From positions 62,001 to 126,000 of IMG/VR virus record IMGVR_UViG_3300015262_000001: DNA of 64,000 nucleotides, one strand, 5' to 3'. The position numbers and the translations under genes are program-made. Below are positions 46,012 through 54,511 of the stretch, piece after piece. Under the pieces are notes generated by a model. That model saw only the letters and a list, made by a program, of their open reading frames with translations. It was not told the origin of the DNA and made no database searches. The stretch is from a virus. Position 1 is the first letter of the stretch. Every line of letters starts with the position of its first letter.

Positions 46012-46752
46012 ATGGCTGATCAAAACATGATCCCGGCTATTAATGCCGCGGGTCGCTTCGAAGCAGCAGCTCCGTTTGACCAGATCGTAAACCAGTCTAC
46101 CTATTACACGGTAGAGGCCACCCGCACCATCCACGAGATGGAAGGTGCTAAGCTGGATCTTTACAGTCTGGTGTTCCAACCAGTTGGTGTGAGTCCTGAA
46201 GACTTCCCACTGGTCGTTAAACGTGCCAAAGATGCTGGAGCGATCATCTGCGCACTGCTGGACCGTAATGGGGTTCCTGTTTATGTACCCACCACCTACC
46301 TGACGTCGTTTCCGTTAGTAGATGGTGTGTCGTATGAACGCATGTGCATGATCGCTGACCTGGGTCCTGTACCACCGTCCATGGCCGCGGCTATGCAACA
46401 GGTGCTGGACCACACCAAGCAGTACATCACGGCTACCATGGGCATTGCCTCTGTCGTAAGACTGGGGACCATTCCAACCGTGGGCTACGTGAGCCAGCAA
46501 CAAGCTGATGCGTATGAGAACACCCGTAAAGGACAGATCACCGATACCAGCAACGATGTAGCCAAAGTACGCACCCTGACTCAACAGGTAGCAAACAAGG
46601 ATACCTACATCGTTAAGTTGGAAGGTGATTTGATCGGTACCAAAGATAGTCTGGCTCTGGCTGAGGCTAAACTTACTGCGACTCAAGCGGCACTTGCTAG
46701 TGCTAACGAGGCGTTGGTAGCGGCTGGGCTTCCTCCAATACCAGTACCCTGA
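46012..46752 (+). CDS. Probable virion structural protein with C-terminal coiled coil, 246 aa
   Basis: 246 residues. The first 165 are mixed alpha/beta; from about 175 to 235 a long alanine- and leucine-rich helix with heptad character (VRTLTQQVANKDTYIV, LALAEAKLTATQAALASANEAL) suggests oligomerisation. Translationally coupled to the upstream 447-residue gene (2 bases apart). Closed by a bidirectional terminator. The role is inferred. Confidence 0.6.
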   Translation: MADQNMIPAINAAGRFEAAAPFDQIVNQSTYYTVEATRTIHEMEGAKLDLYSLVFQPVGVSPEDFPLVVKRAKDAGAIICALLDRNGVPVYVPTTYLTSFPLVDGVSYERMCMIADLGPVPPSMAAAMQQVLDHTKQYITATMGIASVVRLGTIPTVGYVSQQQADAYENTRKGQITDTSNDVAKVRTLTQQVANKDTYIVKLEGDLIGTKDSLALAEAKLTATQAALASANEALVAAGLPPIPVP

Positions 46753-46765
46753 TGCAGCCATAACG

Positions 46766-46797
46766 CCTCTAACAGCCCTTGTGGGGGCTGTTAGAGG
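46766..46797. terminator. Bidirectional terminator
   Basis: Thirteen-base perfect stem CCTCTAACAGCCC with a 6-base loop between convergent stops at 46752 and 46810. Confidence 0.85.
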
Positions 46798-46809
46798 TAG
46801 TCGTGGTTA

Positions 46810-48576
46810 TTACACCTGACGAATCGTGCCTACTTCAATACCGTCATCACCTTCCACCACTTCACGATACGTGTAAGGTTTGATGTACGGGTTTGGTACG
46901 TCGAGCAGGTAACCGTAGAGCGCATCTACGAAGCTCTGCGTGTAGCTGTTGAGGATCTGCTTCTTGAAGTCCAGCGTTTCATCTTCAATCGGCGTTGGAC
47001 GACCGGTTTCGTGGTATTCGTAGACGACCCACTCATTCAGATCCAGACCGATGCTACCGCCATGAGCATTCAGCTTACCGATGATGTCGTTGGCCACTTC
47101 TTCCATGTACTTCACACCGTAAGCAGCGGAGAAGCCATACACACGGTTAAGGAAGTGACTCGATGCCATCAACTGTTCTTTGAGGTTGGCGTCAAAGAGT
47201 TCCTGGATAGCCGGATGCTGACTGACCAACGCACGGTACTTCGCGAACATGCGATTGATCTGGCGAGTGCCGTGGCTGATGCGCTTGACATTCACCTGAA
47301 CGACCTTGCTGTAACCGGACCATTCGAAGATGTTGATAGGCTCGTCACCCAGAACGATCTCACCCGACTCAGGCAGCTTCGGATAAACACGATCCAGCGC
47401 TACGTTCATTTCTTTCAGACCGTTGACACCTTTAAAGCTCAGGTAAAGGTCGTGATCCTTTTGCCCGATGATGTCCGCCAGTTTCAGGGCGATGCGATTG
47501 ATCTCACCCAGACGAATACGGAGGTCTTCATTCAGACGTTCGCAGACTTCTTTAACCTGAGTGAAATCACCGTCGAACAGGTCGTCCAATGGGTCTTTGT
47601 CGAAGCTGAACGGGAAGAAGCTCAGCGGCAACTCTATAGGCGCCTGTGTCACATTCAGGTTAAAGCCCTTCGCCGAGTGACGACGTTGGTGAGTCCACGC
47701 CATCGGTTCTGGACCTTCCATCGCAACCATGAACTCAGGGATGAGTTTGGTCAGCACAACAAACGACCGCGATTGTTCACCCACTTGGAAACGGAACCAG
47801 GTTACTTCCTGATCACCGTCCATGCCCGCATAACGAAAGATGCGCAGGTCAGCTGGATAGGAACCAGCACGTGGATCAAGGGCCACCGCGGTGAACGGGA
47901 CGTCGCTAACCGCCATCATGAAGAAGCGGATAAGCGCGGCAGTTGTCTTCGGAAGACTATTATCGGGCGTTGGGAAGATCTGAGGCAGGGAGTGCAGCGC
48001 TTTAGCAAGTTGCGCGGAAAGGTTGGCTTCTTTGGTAGAACTGGCGAAGCTTTCTACCTGACCAATTTTAATCGTTGCGGAGTCTTCGCCTTCTTTTGGT
48101 GTGGTCATTTCTTTCAGCAATTCCCCGGAGCTTTCTGGAGTGTGAGTTTCCACAACCATTTGTTCGACGTAACCCTCTTTCGGTGCGTTGGCACGGATTT
48201 CTTCAACCAGCGCACGCCACTCTTCTTCGGTACCGATGAAACCGTTCGCCACGCCGTTCTCGTAGGTCGGAGCGATATAACCGATCTGTCCACCCTTGGT
48301 AGGGTCGATCACCGGCCGCTCGGTGATAGGTGTTTGCATGACGTCAGTCAGTTTGTCCATGTGATTATCCCAATCAGTAAGCTTTACAGGGATCCCGTCT
48401 CGCTCATAATTTTTGACGGTTGTGGTAGTCCCAACTGCCCGGTCGTCATCATCGAGATGTACCGCGATGTTGATCTCATCTGGTTCACTAGGATCGCGAT
48501 CCCAAGACCGTTGTTCGGCTTCGTCCAGAGAGCCCGCGATATAACGCGCGATACCCTCTTTATTTTCTTCGCTCAT
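46810..48576 (-). CDS. Large protein of unknown function, 588 aa
   Basis: 588 residues. The first 190 residues are acidic and probably flexible (DLDDDDRAVGTTTT, HTPESSGELLKEM), the rest is folded with a run of hydrophobic strands at about 215-320 and helices towards the end. No enzyme motif is seen. It forms its own minus-strand unit, AGAGGGAAAGTA precedes the ATG, and its start is 41 bases from the divergent helicase gene. The size is near that of the nuclear shell protein of related phages, but I see no sequence reason to call it that. Confidence 0.6.
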   Translation of the reverse strand: MSEENKEGIARYIAGSLDEAEQRSWDRDPSEPDEINIAVHLDDDDRAVGTTTTVKNYERDGIPVKLTDWDNHMDKLTDVMQTPITERPVIDPTKGGQIGYIAPTYENGVANGFIGTEEEWRALVEEIRANAPKEGYVEQMVVETHTPESSGELLKEMTTPKEGEDSATIKIGQVESFASSTKEANLSAQLAKALHSLPQIFPTPDNSLPKTTAALIRFFMMAVSDVPFTAVALDPRAGSYPADLRIFRYAGMDGDQEVTWFRFQVGEQSRSFVVLTKLIPEFMVAMEGPEPMAWTHQRRHSAKGFNLNVTQAPIELPLSFFPFSFDKDPLDDLFDGDFTQVKEVCERLNEDLRIRLGEINRIALKLADIIGQKDHDLYLSFKGVNGLKEMNVALDRVYPKLPESGEIVLGDEPINIFEWSGYSKVVQVNVKRISHGTRQINRMFAKYRALVSQHPAIQELFDANLKEQLMASSHFLNRVYGFSAAYGVKYMEEVANDIIGKLNAHGGSIGLDLNEWVVYEYHETGRPTPIEDETLDFKKQILNSYTQSFVDALYGYLLDVPNPYIKPYTYREVVEGDDGIEVGTIRQV

Positions 48577-48617
48577 TACTTTCCCTCTTTTTAAATGGGT
48601 GCCATCGGAGGCAGTTC

Positions 48618-51461
48618 ATGTTTAACTTATTTTCAGTTGCTGTAAAGCAAACTGGGGTGTATGTACATATCACAGGAGTTTCATACGGCGCACTGGCACG
48701 AGACATCGAAAAGTTCTACAGCAGCTCACTGATCACCAAATGGCAGATCCGTAGAGAGACCTGGGATACCATCAAGGTTCATAACTTCTTTTTGGTGGAA
48801 TTTCATCTTGTCCTAGGTGAACTGCTAAAGGTTCGTAATCTTCGTAGCCGGCGTAGAGAGTTGGCAGAATTAAAACACCTGCTTGAAACTGAAACCTGGA
48901 TTAAAGACACCGTCAACCCCATTGGAAGACAGTTCGACTTCAAGAAACTGGATCGCTTTAAGGTTGCTCCTTTTCCTAAACAACGCGAGTTCCTGGAACA
49001 ATACCCCATTATCAAACCCAGCTATCACCTTAAAGGATTGTTGCTGGATGCTGCGGTGGGTAGTGGTAAGGCTATGCCCCTGAACACCCAGGTGAAAGTA
49101 CCGGGTGGCTGGAAGCGTCTAGGTGACCTTAAGATAGGTGACCAGGTGATAGGACCCAAGGGTAACGTTGCCAACATTACGGGTTATTTCCCTCAGGGTG
49201 TTACCGAGAGTTTCCGGTTTACCTTTGAGGATGGACGTACTGCCGATTCGCATCCACTCCATTTGTGGGAAGTAGCTGAGGCAGGCTTTGATGACCAAGG
49301 CCACGCTATTGGACAGACCTACGTTACTACGACCAAGGACATCGTTAATCACTTTGATCAGTTCAGTTACCATATCCCGTTGGTAGGTGACGTAGGTGAA
49401 GGACTTGCACCTTCCGAACTGGATCTACAACAGATAGCAACTGGTCTGCTGACTGCTGGTATACATATGGCTGACCCAGTGACAGAACTTTCCTACGTGG
49501 ATCGTCGTCAGATTGCCAAGCACATGATCGAGCAATCAGCCTGTCATGTGTCTGAAGCTGGTGTGTCTGTAGTGGTGACTAACGCCTATGGTGCTAGCAA
49601 CTTCCAGAAGGTCATGTGGAGCCTGGGTGGTATCGCTACTCAAGAACCTTTCGGTGACGGTTTCAAGGTGAACTTCAAACACCGTGACATGGTGTGGCTG
49701 GTAGACAGTTTGGTAAATCTGTCGCTGGGGGATATCATCGACGTTACCCAATACATGAAGCTCAAGCTGAAGATTGTGGCCATCCAACAACAGCCACAAA
49801 TTGAAACAGCCTGTATCAGTATTGACAGCGAAGATTGCCTGTACATTGTTGATAACTGGATCGTAACCCACAACACTGTTACTTCGTTGATGTGGTCGGT
49901 GCTGGTAAGCGATAACAAGTGTATCGTTCTCTGCCCACTGAACATCGTGGAAGAAGTGTGGCTGGGTAACATGCGGAAGCACTTCAAAGAGATGCCACGA
50001 GTATGGACATCTACGTCCGGTCGCTTGTTAACCGATGACTACGACTACTACATCGTGCACTATGAGTTCCTCCAGGGCAACCACTACGACTACTTACGTA
50101 AATGGTTCAATGAAGCCATGAAGCGTAATAAGAAGCAGTTTAGTCTGATCGTCGATGAGTCCCACAACTTTAATGACATGAAGTCTAAGCAAACCCGTCG
50201 ATTGGTGGAGCTAGCTGATGATGGGTTGTTCGAAGATGCGCTACCGATGTCTGGGACGCCGCTGAAGGCACTTGGGAGTGAGATCTACCCCATCACCTGC
50301 CTTATCGACAAACACTTCGACAAGCACGCTAGAGACTTCTTCATGGCGAGCTATGGGCGTAACCGTCCTGCATTGATCTCGTTGTTGGCTAACCGTATCG
50401 GTCGGGGCAAGTTCTCTATCCCTGAATTGGCTGGTATGGGAGATCCTCCTCCGTTTGAGATCATCAAGGTTAAAATCCCTAATGGGGAACAATACACCTT
50501 GGAAACCATTCGGTTGGCGATGCAGACGTATATTGTGGAGCGGGTTCGTTTCTACAATGCACACATGGCTGAGTTCATCGTGTTCTATAACGATGTGGTT
50601 CAGCGCTATGAATACACGGTCCTTAAGCACCCTAAAGAACTGGCCGAGCTACAACGCTACAAGGCGGTCGTTAATCGGTTCCGCACCCAAGGGTACAACA
50701 ACTTCACTGATTCAGCTGACAGCGCCTTCTGCAAGCACGTAGAGGAGTCTATCGAGCGTGGTATCAGAGGTCCAGAGTTGGCTGAATTCCGTAATGTGAA
50801 ATCAGCCGTTAAGTACCTGGCGTTGAAGATCCGCGGGGAAGCTTTGGGTAACGTATTGGGTCGTGCTCGCATCAATGCGATCAAAGATCTGATCGAGCAT
50901 GCTGAGTTACCTAAGTACATTGACGACGTAGAGAAGAAGACAGTTATCTTTACCTCTTACGTTGAAGCCTTGAAACTCTCGGTTGATTATTTGACCAAGC
51001 AGGGTTACAAGCCTGTATCAGTGTTCGGTGAAAACAGCGGTGATCGTGATCCAACGATCAAGCAGTTTGGTGAGGATGCTCGCACCAATCCGTTGGTGGC
51101 GGTGTACAACAGTTTGAAGGAAGGTTATCCGTTGTTGATGGCTAACCAGATCATCGGACTGGATTCCCCATTCAGGGAACACGAGTTGCGACAAGTAAAA
51201 GGAAGGATCTGGCGTACCGGACAGGATGCAGCGCAATGCTTCTTCCGTATGTTGGATATGGACACCGGCGATAAGCTCAACATCACCACGCGCAGTCTGG
51301 ACATCTTGGCCTGGAGTAAAGAACAGGTAGACGCCCTGATGGGTCGTATGGAAGGTCACGTGGCGTTTGCTAACGTAACCGGTGAAGAGTGTCTGGACAT
51401 CAGTGAAGAACTGACGGGTCGTCCGCTTAAATTGACTAACAGTGTGCTATCTCTTTTCTAA
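48618..51461 (+). CDS. SNF2-like superfamily 2 helicase interrupted by an intein
   Basis: 947 residues including a 268-residue intein; the spliced protein would be 679 residues. Motif I is LDAAVGSGK/TVTS, split by the intein between Lys and Thr of the Walker A sequence. Then LCPLNIVEEVWLGN (motif Ia), LIVDESHNF (motif II, DESH), ALPMSGTPLKAL (motif III, SGTP), KTVIFTSYVEALK (motif IV) and QVKGRIWRTGQD (motif VI, with QxxGRxxRxGQ), the full SNF2-type set. It would move along or remodel nucleic acid using ATP. The start ATG has GGAGG 6 bases before it. The intein must be removed to rebuild the Walker A site. Confidence 0.8.
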   Translation: MFNLFSVAVKQTGVYVHITGVSYGALARDIEKFYSSSLITKWQIRRETWDTIKVHNFFLVEFHLVLGELLKVRNLRSRRRELAELKHLLETETWIKDTVNPIGRQFDFKKLDRFKVAPFPKQREFLEQYPIIKPSYHLKGLLLDAAVGSGKAMPLNTQVKVPGGWKRLGDLKIGDQVIGPKGNVANITGYFPQGVTESFRFTFEDGRTADSHPLHLWEVAEAGFDDQGHAIGQTYVTTTKDIVNHFDQFSYHIPLVGDVGEGLAPSELDLQQIATGLLTAGIHMADPVTELSYVDRRQIAKHMIEQSACHVSEAGVSVVVTNAYGASNFQKVMWSLGGIATQEPFGDGFKVNFKHRDMVWLVDSLVNLSLGDIIDVTQYMKLKLKIVAIQQQPQIETACISIDSEDCLYIVDNWIVTHNTVTSLMWSVLVSDNKCIVLCPLNIVEEVWLGNMRKHFKEMPRVWTSTSGRLLTDDYDYYIVHYEFLQGNHYDYLRKWFNEAMKRNKKQFSLIVDESHNFNDMKSKQTRRLVELADDGLFEDALPMSGTPLKALGSEIYPITCLIDKHFDKHARDFFMASYGRNRPALISLLANRIGRGKFSIPELAGMGDPPPFEIIKVKIPNGEQYTLETIRLAMQTYIVERVRFYNAHMAEFIVFYNDVVQRYEYTVLKHPKELAELQRYKAVVNRFRTQGYNNFTDSADSAFCKHVEESIERGIRGPELAEFRNVKSAVKYLALKIRGEALGNVLGRARINAIKDLIEHAELPKYIDDVEKKTVIFTSYVEALKLSVDYLTKQGYKPVSVFGENSGDRDPTIKQFGEDARTNPLVAVYNSLKEGYPLLMANQIIGLDSPFREHELRQVKGRIWRTGQDAAQCFFRMLDMDTGDKLNITTRSLDILAWSKEQVDALMGRMEGHVAFANVTGEECLDISEELTGRPLKLTNSVLSLF
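49071..49874 (+). other. Intein in the helicase Walker A motif, class 3 type
   Basis: Residues 152-419 of the helicase. It starts with Ala in place of the usual Cys or Ser (AMPLNTQVKVPGGWKRLGD, block A) and ends VDNWIVTHN before Thr+1. Internal block B reads DSHPLHLWEV with Trp at intein position 66, block F reads TACISIDSED with Cys at 248 in place of the usual Asp, and the +1 residue is Thr. Trp, Cys and Thr together are the WCT signature of class 3 inteins, which splice through the block F Cys. The 268-residue length leaves about 130 residues between the splicing halves; this middle part contains VMWSLGGIATQ and resembles a degraded LAGLIDADG endonuclease. Confidence 0.75.
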
Positions 51462-51480
51462 TCATTCAGGAAACTGGACC

Positions 51481-52479
51481 ATGTTCGATACACTACCGGA
51501 AGTAAGCCACGTTGAAACCATGATGGACGGCATCCTGGATTCCCTCAAGGGCACAGAGAGCCTTGACCTCACGTATGCGCAGCGTTACGTAATTGGCGTA
51601 CTCGACAGTAACGACATCACTCGGTCGTCTGTGACAGGCACTGAGGGCCTTCTCAGCGATATCGGCGACGGTCTTGCGAAAGTCTGGGAATACGTCAAGA
51701 AGATGTTCAAGGCTATCTGGGATTTCTTCTTTGGCAAGAAGAACAAGGAGGACTCGGAAGTAGCCAAGGCATCTGTCAAGAGTACTGAGGAGGCCATCAA
51801 AGAAGTTGAGTCTCCACAGGTAACCGAAGAGAACGTTAAAACCGTCGTCTCCCAGGTTGAAAAGAAGGTTAACAAACTTCCAGAGTCTCCGAAGAAAAAG
51901 GAACTCCAGAAGAAAGTAGAGACCGTCAAGGCCGCAGAACCAGCCAAGGCCAAAGCAGCAGCACCGGGTCTGATCAAGGAAGTGTTCGACGCCGATCTGG
52001 CGGACAAGCCGAAATTGAACGAGATGGCCAAAAAGTTCAATGTTCTGTATGAAGACCTTACTGCACGTAAGGAAGAATACGCAAAGAACGAAGGCGATCG
52101 TAAGGTACTGGGTCATGCCATCCAGACGTTCCTGAACGGCTTCACAGGCTTGAAGGAGCCACGTAAAGGTTTGGCTGAGACCAAGGCCTGGATCACCTGG
52201 GCGCATCGCTGCCTCGAAGCTACGGACAACAGCCTGGAAACTATCCGAGCAATGAAGTCCGAGCACGAGCATGCTATCAGAGATACTCAGGCAAAGATCG
52301 ACGGACTCAGCAAGAGCCAGTACAGTAAGCAGGAGTTGATTGAAGAGATCACCGACCTTAAGCGTGTAATGGCCACTGTTGTGACTGTGATCAAACTCGC
52401 AGAACAAACACGTGAGTGCATTAGCGAGATGGCCAAGGGTATTGAAGCCTGTTGTATCAAAACAAAAGAAAAAAGTTAA
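51481..52479 (+). CDS. Charged helical protein, possible inner-body (internal head) protein, 332 aa
   Basis: Start at 51481 (MFDTLPEVSHVETMM); the longer frame overlaps the helicase end. After about 70 residues comes an amphipathic aromatic helix (VWEYVKKMFKAIWDFFFGKK, about residues 71-90), then a Lys/Glu-rich helical body with coiled-coil stretches. Inner-body proteins of phiKZ-like phages, as I recall, share a short propeptide and a tryptophan-rich amphipathic helix. A possible protease site G-T-E lies just before the helix (VTGTE/GLLSD). The assignment is tentative. The gene follows the helicase by 19 bases. Confidence 0.45.
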   Translation: MFDTLPEVSHVETMMDGILDSLKGTESLDLTYAQRYVIGVLDSNDITRSSVTGTEGLLSDIGDGLAKVWEYVKKMFKAIWDFFFGKKNKEDSEVAKASVKSTEEAIKEVESPQVTEENVKTVVSQVEKKVNKLPESPKKKELQKKVETVKAAEPAKAKAAAPGLIKEVFDADLADKPKLNEMAKKFNVLYEDLTARKEEYAKNEGDRKVLGHAIQTFLNGFTGLKEPRKGLAETKAWITWAHRCLEATDNSLETIRAMKSEHEHAIRDTQAKIDGLSKSQYSKQELIEEITDLKRVMATVVTVIKLAEQTRECISEMAKGIEACCIKTKEKS

Positions 52480-52484
52480 CAGAG

Positions 52485-52518
52485 TACTCTCCTTAACCCA
52501 CGTGGGTTAAGGAGAGTA
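52485..52518. terminator. Perfect 34-base palindrome, bidirectional terminator
   Basis: TACTCTCCTTAACCCAC followed directly by its exact complement, centred on CACGTG, between the convergent stops at 52479 and 52529. A 15-base stem forms with a 4-base loop. Confidence 0.75.
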
Positions 52519-52528
52519 TAAGACGTCT

Positions 52529-52831
52529 TTAAGTTGTTTGCTTAAGCAGTTTGCCTAACCATTCAAAGATGGCAGGCTTAGTGTATTTCAGGATGTAACC
52601 ACGGTTGTAGATACGATAGAGAGCCCGTTCCATCGTCTTAGCGTATTGATCTAATCTTGTCGCTTCTGCTTCTAAGGATTTGAATGTTTGGTAGTGCACC
52701 ATGTCCATGATGACTATCGTTCTAGCCCTGGACCTTAAAAGCTTGGCCTCGTCCCGTAACAGGTTCATCTGTGCAACTAGTTCGCTGAATCTATCCTGGA
52801 ACTCCTTACCCGTCATTTTTCGAATACACAT
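52529..52831 (-). CDS. Hypothetical protein, 100 aa
   Basis: Start at 52831 (MCIRKMTGKEFQDRF), preceded by GGAGG at a spacing of 7. Helical, basic protein with a coiled-coil-like middle (RDEAKLLRSRARTIV). No domain is recognised. Last gene of the minus-strand accessory group. Confidence 0.55.
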   Translation of the reverse strand: MCIRKMTGKEFQDRFSELVAQMNLLRDEAKLLRSRARTIVIMDMVHYQTFKSLEAEATRLDQYAKTMERALYRIYNRGYILKYTKPAIFEWLGKLLKQTT

Positions 52832-52847
52832 CACAGCACCTCCATTG

Positions 52848-53111
52848 CTACCAGTTATCGATTGAACCGTACAACCCAACAAACTCGGCTACAGCTTTGT
52901 CGATGTCACGTTGTGTTTCAGCTGCCATCTGACGTGCCGTGAAAGAATCCTTGGGATTCTCCAATTGGTGGATCAGGTCGACAAACACTTTCTTGGTGAA
53001 CTCCATCTCTTCAATCCGACGGTAGAGCTTAAGCTTTCTATCCAGCTCAATAGCTTTCTGGCTACGGACGTAAATGGATTTCTGAGGAAACATCTGAACG
53101 ACCTGACTCAT
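52848..53111 (-). CDS. Hypothetical protein, 87 aa
   Basis: Helical, charged protein (QKAIELDRKLKLYRRIEE) with AAGGAG ahead of its ATG. It lies 27 bases after the stop of the 138-residue gene. No family is recognised. Confidence 0.55.
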   Translation of the reverse strand: MSQVVQMFPQKSIYVRSQKAIELDRKLKLYRRIEEMEFTKKVFVDLIHQLENPKDSFTARQMAAETQRDIDKAVAEFVGLYGSIDNW

Positions 53112-53138
53112 GATTTTACTCCTTGCGTTAAATAGCCG

Positions 53139-53555
53139 TTAAAAACGGCTACGTTCAATTTCGGCTTCGGTCATATCACAATAGAAATGATCGATCGTTT
53201 TCTGTTCACTAAACACAGCGCCTTGTTTCCACATCATCAGGGCGCGGGCGTTGTGTTGGACGTCCACGCGCTCAACGTTACCCAGGGCCTTCAGCTCGGA
53301 CAGCGCTTTACCCAAAGGCTTGATATCAGCCTTGTCGAATGGGTAAACATAAATCTGCGCAACCGCAAACTGCATGACCAGCTTGAGGTCATCGAAGAAC
53401 TCCGGAATTTCTTCCTCATCGACAACGGTAACACTTAACTGCTTGGCGCGCCAATCCTCCATCGCACACCTGATGCCTGCCACTTCGCAGATAACCAAGT
53501 TGCCGAAGTTGACATCAAAGCCGTCAGCATTCTTACGGATTACTGTGGTAACCAT
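53139..53555 (-). CDS. Accessory protein sharing a C-terminal domain with the 459-aa protein
   Basis: 138 residues. The last 75 or so residues (about EIPEFFDDLKLVM to the end) align with the C-terminus of the 459-residue protein at 56175; both have YxxxKxDLxPLGxALS, and both end in KTIDHF....TxxEIExSxF. I infer a shared fold, perhaps a binding or targeting module; no known family was recognised. GGAGATTCAAA lies before the ATG. Part of the 52529-54189 accessory group behind the TATATTAC site at 54235. Confidence 0.6.
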   Translation of the reverse strand: MVTTVIRKNADGFDVNFGNLVICEVAGIRCAMEDWRAKQLSVTVVDEEEIPEFFDDLKLVMQFAVAQIYVYPFDKADIKPLGKALSELKALGNVERVDVQHNARALMMWKQGAVFSEQKTIDHFYCDMTEAEIERSRF

Positions 53556-53613
53556 TTTGAATCTCCAATAGTTTCAGGGGCCAGAGTGACCCCTGTTAAT
53601 TGAGTTGCGATTA

Positions 53614-53985
53614 TCAGTGAATAGAACGCGAGTGACTGCTGCTTTTGGCCTTGTTCATGGCCGCTGTCACCAAGCTGTTCTGGCGGGTGGTATCCTCACT
53701 CATGAGTTTGAGCAGGGATGGGCTAGCTTTAACCAACGAGCTCATTTCCATCTCAAAGCGACCACCCTTGCGAACATGCAGCACACCCAGCTGGTGACCG
53801 AACTCAGTACTGGCGAATTCGATGAAGTCACCTTCATTGCAATAACTGATGGCCAGTTGCAACATCCGAGGCATCGCAGTGTCAAAATAGTTATAGTGCC
53901 GAACCATAATGACTTCTTTGGATTTACCACGAGTCATGGTGGCGATAACACGACGACGGCTAGGGGTGTTAAATTCGTTAGACAT
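53614..53985 (-). CDS. Hypothetical protein, 123 aa
   Basis: Soluble protein, basic at both ends (RRRVIATMTRGK, KAKSSSHSRSIH) and rich in beta segments in the middle. AAGGA precedes the ATG. The basic termini could bind nucleic acid, but no motif is recognised. Downstream of the 64-residue gene by 9 bases. Confidence 0.55.
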   Translation of the reverse strand: MSNEFNTPSRRRVIATMTRGKSKEVIMVRHYNYFDTAMPRMLQLAISYCNEGDFIEFASTEFGHQLGVLHVRKGGRFEMEMSSLVKASPSLLKLMSEDTTRQNSLVTAAMNKAKSSSHSRSIH

Positions 53986-53994
53986 GAGGATTCC

Positions 53995-54189
53995 TTAAGC
54001 GTTCAGGGTAGACAGTTCGGCTTCACGTTCTTTCAGCTTAGCCTCTTGGCTTGCCAACAAACCTTCAAGGGTTTTAATCCCCGTAGTGTCTGCAAAACTG
54101 ATTTGGTCAATCTGACCGAGAATGTGTTGAATCTTCTCCTTGATCAGTTGTACGCTGCTCTCCAGGGTTTTGCGGTATTCAGTATTCAT
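53995..54189 (-). CDS. Small coiled-coil protein, first gene behind a TATATTAC promoter, 64 aa
   Basis: 64 residues, almost entirely helical with heptad-like spacing (SSVQLIKEKIQHILGQIDQ, LASQEAKLKEREAELSTL). AGGAG lies 7 bases before the ATG. The promoter and leader cassette at 54206-54269 lies just upstream, so this is the first gene of the unit and a likely early gene. Confidence 0.6.
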   Translation of the reverse strand: MNTEYRKTLESSVQLIKEKIQHILGQIDQISFADTTGIKTLEGLLASQEAKLKEREAELSTLNA

Positions 54190-54205
54190 GGTATTACTCC
54201 TAGGG

Positions 54206-54269
54206 TGAAAGACATAATTGTCTTAATCACACTGGTAATATAGGTCCAAAAAAACATGTATCTTAAATA
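54206..54269 (-). promoter_or_regulatory. Promoter and leader cassette, copy B
   Basis: Same arrangement as 9118-9181: TATTTAAGATACAT, an A/T run, CCTATATTAC (core 54235-54242), then after 10 bases a hairpin AAGACA/TGTCTT (54209-54224), then an AGGAG ribosome binding site. In copy B the hairpin has 6 paired bases, one more than in copy A. Confidence 0.65.
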
Positions 54270-54270
54270 A

Positions 54271-54296
54271 ACCCCTACCCCATTACGGGGTAGGGT
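54271..54296 (-). terminator. Hairpin after the 66-aa membrane protein gene
   Basis: ACCCCTACCCC pairs with GGGGTAGGGT (one bulged C) across ATTAC, directly before the promoter cassette, repeating the terminator-then-promoter order seen at 9181-9118. Confidence 0.65.
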
Positions 54297-54300
54297 TATG

Positions 54301-54501
54301 TCACGCTAGACCATAGGCGATCATGATCTTCTGCACCACTAGGTACCAGCTGTAAGGGAAGAAGAAAACGGAAACAAACGTGCTCCAAAACCCTTTAGCC
54401 AGTACCCAGCCGGCAACCCACATAACCAAGAACACGATGACGGCGGTTAAACCAGCCCAAGTAACGCGCGCTTTAGGTTCTATCATTTCATCATTTTCCA
54501 C
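54301..54501 (-). CDS. Small two-span membrane protein, 66 aa
   Basis: 66 residues from a GTG start (AAGGAG at a spacing of 6). Two membrane segments, about residues 14-36 (rich in Val, Trp, Leu) and 39-62 (WSTFVSVFFFPYSWYLVV), joined by a very short turn, make a hairpin with both ends on the same side, presumably the cytoplasm. Holins and antiholins can look like this, but many phage membrane proteins do as well, and the endolysin is 36 kb away. Function not assigned. Confidence 0.6.
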   Translation of the reverse strand: MENDEMIEPKARVTWAGLTAVIVFLVMWVAGWVLAKGFWSTFVSVFFFPYSWYLVVQKIMIAYGLA

Positions 54502-54511
54502 GCTTTACTCC

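Noticed and set aside
46810-48576. 588-aa protein as the phage nucleus shell protein (chimallin)
   Set aside because: Only the size fits. I could not match any sequence feature of that family, so the gene is left as unknown.
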